Part shown: positions 58,570-64,000 of the stretch, one piece after another
Numbering within the stretch: the stretch's first letter is position 1
Layout of the letters: every line of letters starts with the position of its first letter
NCBI GenBank assembly: GCA_900491605.1
Contig: UESW01003880.1
Coordinates: 1,747,130 to 1,811,129, forward strand
DNA length: 64,000 bases
Direction of reading: 5' to 3'
Source: Calamus simplicifolius
Lineage: Eukaryota > Streptophyta > Magnoliopsida > Arecales > Arecaceae
Notes under the pieces: generated by a model
What the model was told of the DNA's origin: nothing
What the model saw: only the letters and a program-made list of their open reading frames with translations
Database searches by the model: none
Translations under genes and position numbers: made by a program

Positions 58570-59345
58570 TTACTCAATGTATGGGTCGACTTCTCTACAG
58601 TTCATTAGGATGTAATAATGTGCTGCATTATACTCCACATCGCTTAATTGTCTTGACTTCTGCCTCCCAAATGAACGGCCGATACTTTTAAATATTGATA
58701 TTCTACCGTCAGTAGGTTCCCCTTCGTCCACATATATGTCATCGTTACGACCAAGATTGCAGGTCCTTATATGAACGTGACCCTCAAAGTGATGCGAGGC
58801 AAAAGCTGAAACTTCTTCAACCAAGTGTGTACTGCATATAGAACCTTCAACCCTTACCTTATTCCGCACATTATTTTTTAACTTCTTAAGATACTTATAT
58901 GTAAAGTTGAAAATATAAATAAACCAACTTCCTCGCATAAATAAAATAGTATTTGAAATGTCAACATGTATTACTGATTTGGGTGTTTATCTCTCGAAAG
59001 GATACATCCAGCGATACTGCACGGGACAAGCTATACGTGCTTCGTATGGCAAGTGAACCGGTAAATGCTCCATTGAGCCAAAAAAACTTGGAGGAAATAT
59101 TCGCTCTAGCTTGCATAAAATAATTAGAATTTCCTCTCAAGCCTTTCCATGGATGCAGAAGTAATGACTGCGGCAGATAACTCCTTAAAGAACAAGCTGA
59201 GCTCTGTCAATGTCTTCATACATGTTGCGGAAGCAACTCACGAAAAGCTATGGGCAATAACCGTTGCATAAAAATATGACAGTCATGACTCTTCATGCCA
59301 AACAACTTGAGCTTATGCATGACCACACACCTACCGATATTTGAA
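58570..59345 (-). pseudogene. CACTA TNPD-like segment with DUF4218 domain
   Basis: The upstream part in pieces: KLKLFGMKSHDCHVFMQRLL, PIAFRELLP, LTELSLFFKELSA. Then, open from 58938 to 58570, YLKKLKNNVRNKVRVEGSIC, HLVEEVSAFASHHF and ending MNCREVDPYIE. This matches the DUF4218 arrangement that follows the catalytic core in plant CACTA transposases. The middle (between about 59140 and 58970) is shortened and the core itself is absent, replaced by the tandem array at 59431. Confidence 0.8.
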
Positions 59346-59430
59346 GCATAACCATAAGGAAATTTTAATCCTCTAATCCAGTTACATAAAACTTCTCATA
59401 AATTTTTGTCAAGAGTGTAACAGGCTTTAG

Positions 59431-60458
59431 GCGACGATCCAACGGTTGCAATCGATCCAAGCCATGATCCCGGTCGCCGACGATCGATCTTGGACAGTTG
59501 TGATCAATCCGATCGGCGACAATCCGACGGTTGCGATTGATCCAAGCCATGATCCCGGCCGGCAACGACCGATCTCGGACTGTTGCAATCAATTCGATCG
59601 GCGACGATCGACGGTTGCGATCGATCCAAGCCATGATCCCAGTCACTGATGATCGATCTCGGACTATTACAATCAATTCGATCGGCGACGATCCGATGGT
59701 TGTGATCGATCCAAGCCATGATATATCACGGTCGCCGACAATCGATCTCGGAACGTTGTGATCAATCCGATCGGCGACGATCCGACGGTTGCGATCGATG
59801 CAAGCCATGATATATCCCAGTCGGTGATGATCGATCTCAGACCGTTGTGATCAATCCGATCGGCGACGATCCGACAGTTGCGATCGATCCAAGCCATGAT
59901 CCCGGTCGGCGACGATCGATCTCGGACCGTTGCGATCAATCCGATCGGCGACGATCCGAAGGTTGCGATCGATCCAAGCCATGATATATCCCGTCGCCGA
60001 CGATCGATCTCGGACTGTTGCGATCAATCCGATCAACGACGATCCAACGGTTGTGATCGATCCAAGCCATGATATATCCCGGTCGCTGACGATCGATCTC
60101 GGACTGTTGCGATCAATCCGATCGGCGACGATCCAACGGTTGCGATCGATCCAAGTTATGATATATCCCGGTCGACGACGATCGATCTTGGACCATTGCG
60201 ATCAATCCGATTGGCGATGATCCGACGGTTGCAATCGATCTAAGCCATGATCCCGGTCGCCGACGATCGATCTCGGACCGTTGCGATCAATCTGATCGGC
60301 GACGATCCAACGGTTGCGATCGATCCAAGCCATGATCCCGGTTGGTGACGATCGATCTTGGACCATTGCGATCAATCCGATCGGTGACGATCCGATGGTT
60401 GCGATCGATGTAAGCCATGATCCTGATCACCGAATATTGATCTCGGACCATTGTGATC
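59431..60458. repeat. GATC-rich ~85-bp tandem array (second CACTA element)
   Basis: About 12 units with CCAAG starts at 59457, 59542, 59626 and 59711 (period 84-85). The sequence is the reverse-complement relative of the array at 43572-45375 (shared GATCCGACGGTTGCGATCGA and ATCTCGGAC). Some units carry an extra ATAT after CCATG. It is cut by the Sirevirus. Confidence 0.9.
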
Positions 60459-62134
60459 TGTTGGCCCAGATGACAACCCAAGAGGGGGGGGTGAATTGGG
60501 TTCTTTAAAAAATTAGCCTTTTAATATAGTTTGCTTAAGAAGAATGAAAGCAAATGCAATGTAAATACAAAGTGCAGTGAATAAAACAGAGATAGAGATA
60601 GAGTCAATGAAACCACGGCAAACACAAGGATTTTATAGTGGTTCGGTGTATCCAACACCTACGTCCACTCCCAGGATTCACTTGGGTCCACACTATAATC
60701 TTCCTCGATTACAGCTGAGTTGTTTTACAAGCTCACAACTCAAACTTGTTGTTTTCCCGGGATCACAACGAACCCAGCTGGTTTTCCGGGCTCACCAGCA
60801 CAAAAACCCTAACACAAGCTTTACCAAGCTTGTTCCGAGGTAAGACTACCTCCACTAGTTCAATCCCCAGATTGAACTAGATACAAATAATAGAAATAGA
60901 GTTTTTCAAGTACACAGCTCCTCAATGAGCAGATAATCAAATAAAAGAACAAGGTTTAGAAATGCCTGATGTGTAGTTGGTTGGCTTTTGAGCTTTTCTT
61001 CTTTTGTTATTCTCCTTGCTGGATTGAATCAAGCCTCAGCTCCGATTCTTCACAGTTGAAGCAGTTGAGAAGGTTTTGAGCTTTTTCTCCCTTTCTTTGA
61101 AAATTGAAAATCTTTTGATTTGCTCTTGAATAGCTCTAGGATTTTCTTCTGAAGCTTTCTTGGATTGTTGAACTTGAGCTCAGACGAAGCCTCCTTTGAT
61201 TTCACACTTTCTCTTTCACTCTATTTTGAATCTCGGATTTTTTCAAATGAAGCTCTGTTTTTCCGTTTTTTTTCTTTTTTCTCTCTTGATGTGTATATCT
61301 CTCTCTTTTTTTCTCTCTTTGATTTGAAAACGGCTTCTCTATTTATAGATTCTGCAAAAATATAGCCGTTAGAAACAAAGAAAATAGTCCGTTAAAGAAA
61401 AATCATACCGTTGGCGCTGAGTTGGCATTCAGAAAAATGTTGCCCAGATTTGTTGGAGTCGACTCCTGCTTTCCGCGAGTCGGCTCGAAGGACGCGATAC
61501 CAAAAATAGAAATGTTCAGAAAGTTAAAGGGTCGACTCATCAAAAATAAGGTGTCGACTCCTGACAGTCGGGGTCGACTCATGAAAAGTTGGGGGTCGAC
61601 TCGCGAAGTGCTCAGAAAAATACTCCTCTGGTGTCTGAGCGGAGTCGACTCACACACTCATGGAGTCGGCTCGACAGAATCGGGGGTCGACTCATGAAAT
61701 CACAGGGGTCGACTCGTGAAATTCAGGAATCTCTGTATTCTGAGTGGAGTCGACTCTGAAACTCTAGAGTCGCTCCGAACGTATTAAAAATCAGAGAATT
61801 TTCTGATTGACTTGAAATTCGTTCCAGATTCATTTTAAATCAATTTTTTGACTTGAATATAATAAAATTGTCATTAGGAATCAATTCAAGAAATGTTTCA
61901 AAAACTCATTGATTGAAATATGAAGTATAAAAATTTCTTTTTGAAAGCTTAAACATGGAGCTTGAAGTTACTTTCAAATTGATTAAAGTCATACTTAACA
62001 TACTCATTGATTGTTCTAAATAAATTCATTTCTTATGTAAATAAACTCATTGCATCTTTTAATATACTCATGGCTTTTGGTAATCATCAAAATCAATAAG
62101 ATTGGGGCATCAATTACTCAACAATCTCCCCAAC
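60459..62134 (-). repeat. Sirevirus 3' LTR
   Basis: Ends TGTTGG...CCAACA. The right border could instead be 62123, because TGTTG occurs twice. The U3 part (61450-61775) holds nine exact copies of GTCGACTC plus near matches. A TATA box lies at about 61338-61349. Homologous at its far end to 1-565. Confidence 0.82.
61338..61349 (-). promoter_or_regulatory. TATA box of Sirevirus LTR
   Basis: The minus strand reads TCTATAAATAGAG, just downstream of the palindrome cluster, as expected for the U3/R promoter. Confidence 0.75.
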
Positions 62135-62470
62135 AATCCCCTTTTTGATGATGACAAAAACATTGAGAATATGCAAGATTGATTAAAGAATTTATTTTAT
62201 TTTCATAGTTAGGCTTAGGCTCCCCCTGAATGAGGTAGCTCCCCCTATGAAACTCAATTAAGTATCCCATTCATTCAATTATTTAACTCATTATTTATTT
62301 TCATAGTTAGGCTTAGGCTCCCCCTGAATGAGGTAGCTTCCCCTATGAAACTCAATTAAGTATCCCATTCATTCAATTATTTAACTCATTCATTCAATCA
62401 TTTTAATATCATTTGATTATTAATTAATTTCTCTATATATACAGTTATAAAACTCTCCCCCTTTTTTGTT
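62135..62470 (-). other. Multiple polypurine tracts upstream of Sirevirus LTR
   Basis: The minus strand has AAAAAGGGGATT next to the LTR, further AGGGGGAGC runs in two direct repeats of 98 bp (cores at about 62204 and 62302), and AAAAAAGGGGGAGAG near 62460. Repeated purine tracts before the 3' LTR are a known Sirevirus trait. Confidence 0.75.
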
Positions 62471-62898
62471 ATCACCAAAAAGGTGGAGAAGCATCAAACA
62501 TAATCATTCATTCAATCAAGATAAGTTTTAACAAAATCTGAGATTCATTGATAATATGAAAAGTACATTCAAACTGAGATTACATTGAGCATTCAAAATA
62601 GACTTTTCTTTACATCAATGTATCAAAATGTAAAACATAGTATGAACTTCATTACATTGTAAAGACTAAGCATCTAATACATCAAAAGTGAGTCCTTACA
62701 ATCCTAGTTAAGTGATCTATAATATTTTTCATTCCATCTGTTTGAATCTTGACATAATCCTTCAATCTTTCATCTACAAAAGTGCAAGCAGTCAATATTT
62801 TATCTTGGAGTTCAGCATTGCATTTTGCATATGTTTCACCATCTCCACAGACGTCTTTAAGTTCTTCAAATATATTCTTTAGGTCTCCACTTAAAGAC
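62471..62898. other. Non-coding region of Sirevirus
   Basis: AT-rich, between the env-like ORF and the purine tracts. Nothing else is recognised. Confidence 0.5.
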
Positions 62899-64000
62899 TA
62901 GATGAAGTGCTAAGAGTTGATTCTATCTTGGTGATCCGATCATCTAAAGAGTAAAGAGTTTCTTTGAGATTCATAAATTTGTTTTCAAACTCTGATTTCA
63001 ATTTATCTGCCTGATCATCAAGAAGACCTTTAAGCTGCCTTAACTGAAGTTCAGAGAAACCAACAGATGAAGATGATGATGGCCGATCAACCATCGGAGC
63101 AGGGGAAGGGACTGGAGCAGGAACAGGAGAGCTCGGAGGAACAGGCGAAGAATGTCTGACTGACGGTCCCGGTGCCTCAATGTCCGTGGCTCTATCTTCC
63201 ATCAAACCTTTCCTTTCCCATCTGCCATTTCTTCACAAAACCCATTCTATGTATAGTGGCCAAACTATAGAAATCGTATGTCTTAAGTTCCTCATTGGCT
63301 CATTATCTGATATGACTATCCCTTGGCTTTGAAATATTTTAGTAAGTATCATGCCGTAGGGTAAACTGGATTTTCTCTTACCTCCACAATTGGCAATGTA
63401 CCATAAATCATGCTTGGAAGATTAATGGGTTTACCAGTCACTATTGCATCCATTACAAATATATCTCTTTCAGACACGTAGTCAAACCTTCCAATTTTGG
63501 GGAAAAGGATTCTACTACAAATATTGTGGAGAAGTCTCAATTCTAAGGACAATTGATTAGCAAAGACCTCTTCAAAACCAACAATCTCCCTGTTAAGCAG
63601 TCTAGACAGAGCAGGGCTTCTATCTTCAGAAGAAAAAGTAGATGTACCCGATATGGAAGATCCAACAACCTTGAAAGCAAATCCACTGTCACTGAAATTT
63701 TATTTCCTCTAATGAAGCTTACAAGTCCATTGTCTCCTCTAGATAGATTCTTATAAAATTCCTTGACTAGAGCAGGGTAGGTAGGACAATCGAAAGAACA
63801 AATCTTTTCCCAACCCATCTCAATCAACTGCCTCCCCACTAGAAATCCTTCAGCTTCAAACAATTCAAAATTGACTTTTCTCCCGGTAGTTATCACTCTA
63901 TCGGCAAGTCTATCTACCTGTGATGGAGCCGTAGAGGGAGAAGCACTAGGAGTCAAAGAAGATGAGGTTGAATCCAAGCTCGGTGAAGGCTCACGAGCGG
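62899..64000 (-). pseudogene. Sirevirus env-like / plant transposon protein ORF, partial and frameshifted
   Basis: Open from the window edge down to about 63620 (FELFEAEGFLVGRQLIEMGW, then YPALVKEFYKNLSR and GNKISVTVDLLSRLL). The sequence continues in a second frame (LRLLHNICSRILFPKIGRFD, FVMDAIVTGKPINLPSMI) and then a third (63205-62899). The third has a Pro/Ser-rich linker and a coiled coil (LQLRQLKGLLDDQADKLKSE, LDDRITKIESTL). The pattern fits the extra ORF placed after pol in many Sireviruses. Its role is unproven and I see no clear membrane anchor here. Confidence 0.72.

Larger units (their letters stand above)
55136..60458 (-). mobile_element. Second CACTA transposon (right part split by a Sirevirus)
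   Basis: The left end reads TACTACAAGAAAAATTAAAT, a CACTA terminus with its first base changed, followed by GCGACGC-type subterminal repeats. Reading on the minus strand from the right: 85-bp array, DUF4218 segment, DUF4216 segment, TNPA-like gene. This is the usual CACTA gene order without the upstream transposase core. The Sirevirus interrupts the array at 60459, and the other terminus must lie beyond the window. Confidence 0.82.
60459..64000 (-). mobile_element. Sirevirus (Ty1/copia, SIRE-like), 3' part
   Basis: On the minus strand: env-like ORF, multiple purine tracts, and a 1.68-kb LTR ending at 60459 with CTGGGCCAACA. The gag-pol part lies beyond the window. The insertion target is the CACTA tandem array; TGATC (60454-60458) should be one copy of the target duplication. 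Confidence 0.83.

Overview
The window looks like intergenic/heterochromatic DNA of a flowering plant. Plant LTR-retrotransposon lineages with iMet-type primer sites, CACTA transposons and a DUF26 receptor kinase with GT-AG introns all point to plant nuclear DNA. A monocot, perhaps a palm, is my best guess, but that is an impression from repeat style and not a proof. I see no rRNA, tRNA, CRISPR or bacterial-type operon.

Layout. 1-565: end of a Sirevirus-like LTR (+). 566-7857: an old AT-rich, LTR-like repeat split by a young Ty1/copia element (1731-7083, minus strand, 5-bp duplication CGAGA). 7841-9613: decayed non-coding DNA with a roughly 205-bp tandem duplication. 9614-40697: one cysteine-rich receptor-like kinase (CRK) pseudogene on the minus strand. 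Its seven exons can all be traced, but it is blown up to 31 kb by two insertions. A gag-only Ty3/gypsy element (11004-18283, TSD CCTGC) sits in an intron that was originally about 80 bp. A Tat-type Ty3/gypsy element (19010-39059, TSD GACTT) sits at the exon 1/intron 1 boundary, exactly between two copies of a 282-bp tandem duplication. The Tat element is itself interrupted by a chromovirus (26251-34840, TSD ACCGA). 40698-42350: upstream flank of the CRK, nothing recognised.

42351-47127: a complete CACTA element with a perfect TCT duplication, carrying a TNPA-like gene and an array of ~85-bp GATC-rich repeats. 47131-48115: hAT-transposase remnant. 48121-53433: a second Ty1/copia element (+, TSD TGGAG) full of stop codons. 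54157-54654: a 5'-truncated LINE fragment holding only an RNase H domain, with a 20-bp target duplication. 55136-60458: a second CACTA element (minus), with TNPA-like, DUF4216 and DUF4218 segments and the same 85-bp repeat array. It is interrupted at 60459 by a Sirevirus (minus) whose 3' LTR, purine tracts and env-like ORF run to the window end.

Together these parts record nested insertions around one dead receptor-kinase gene. Relative order inferred from LTR similarity and nesting: CRK gene, exon-junction tandem duplication, Tat insertion, chromovirus insertion; the copia element at 1731-7083 is the youngest. The most unusual signals are tandem arrays: a 24-bp array whose units keep matching hairpin arms, its 48-bp relative in the Tat element, and the GATC-rich array shared by both CACTA elements.
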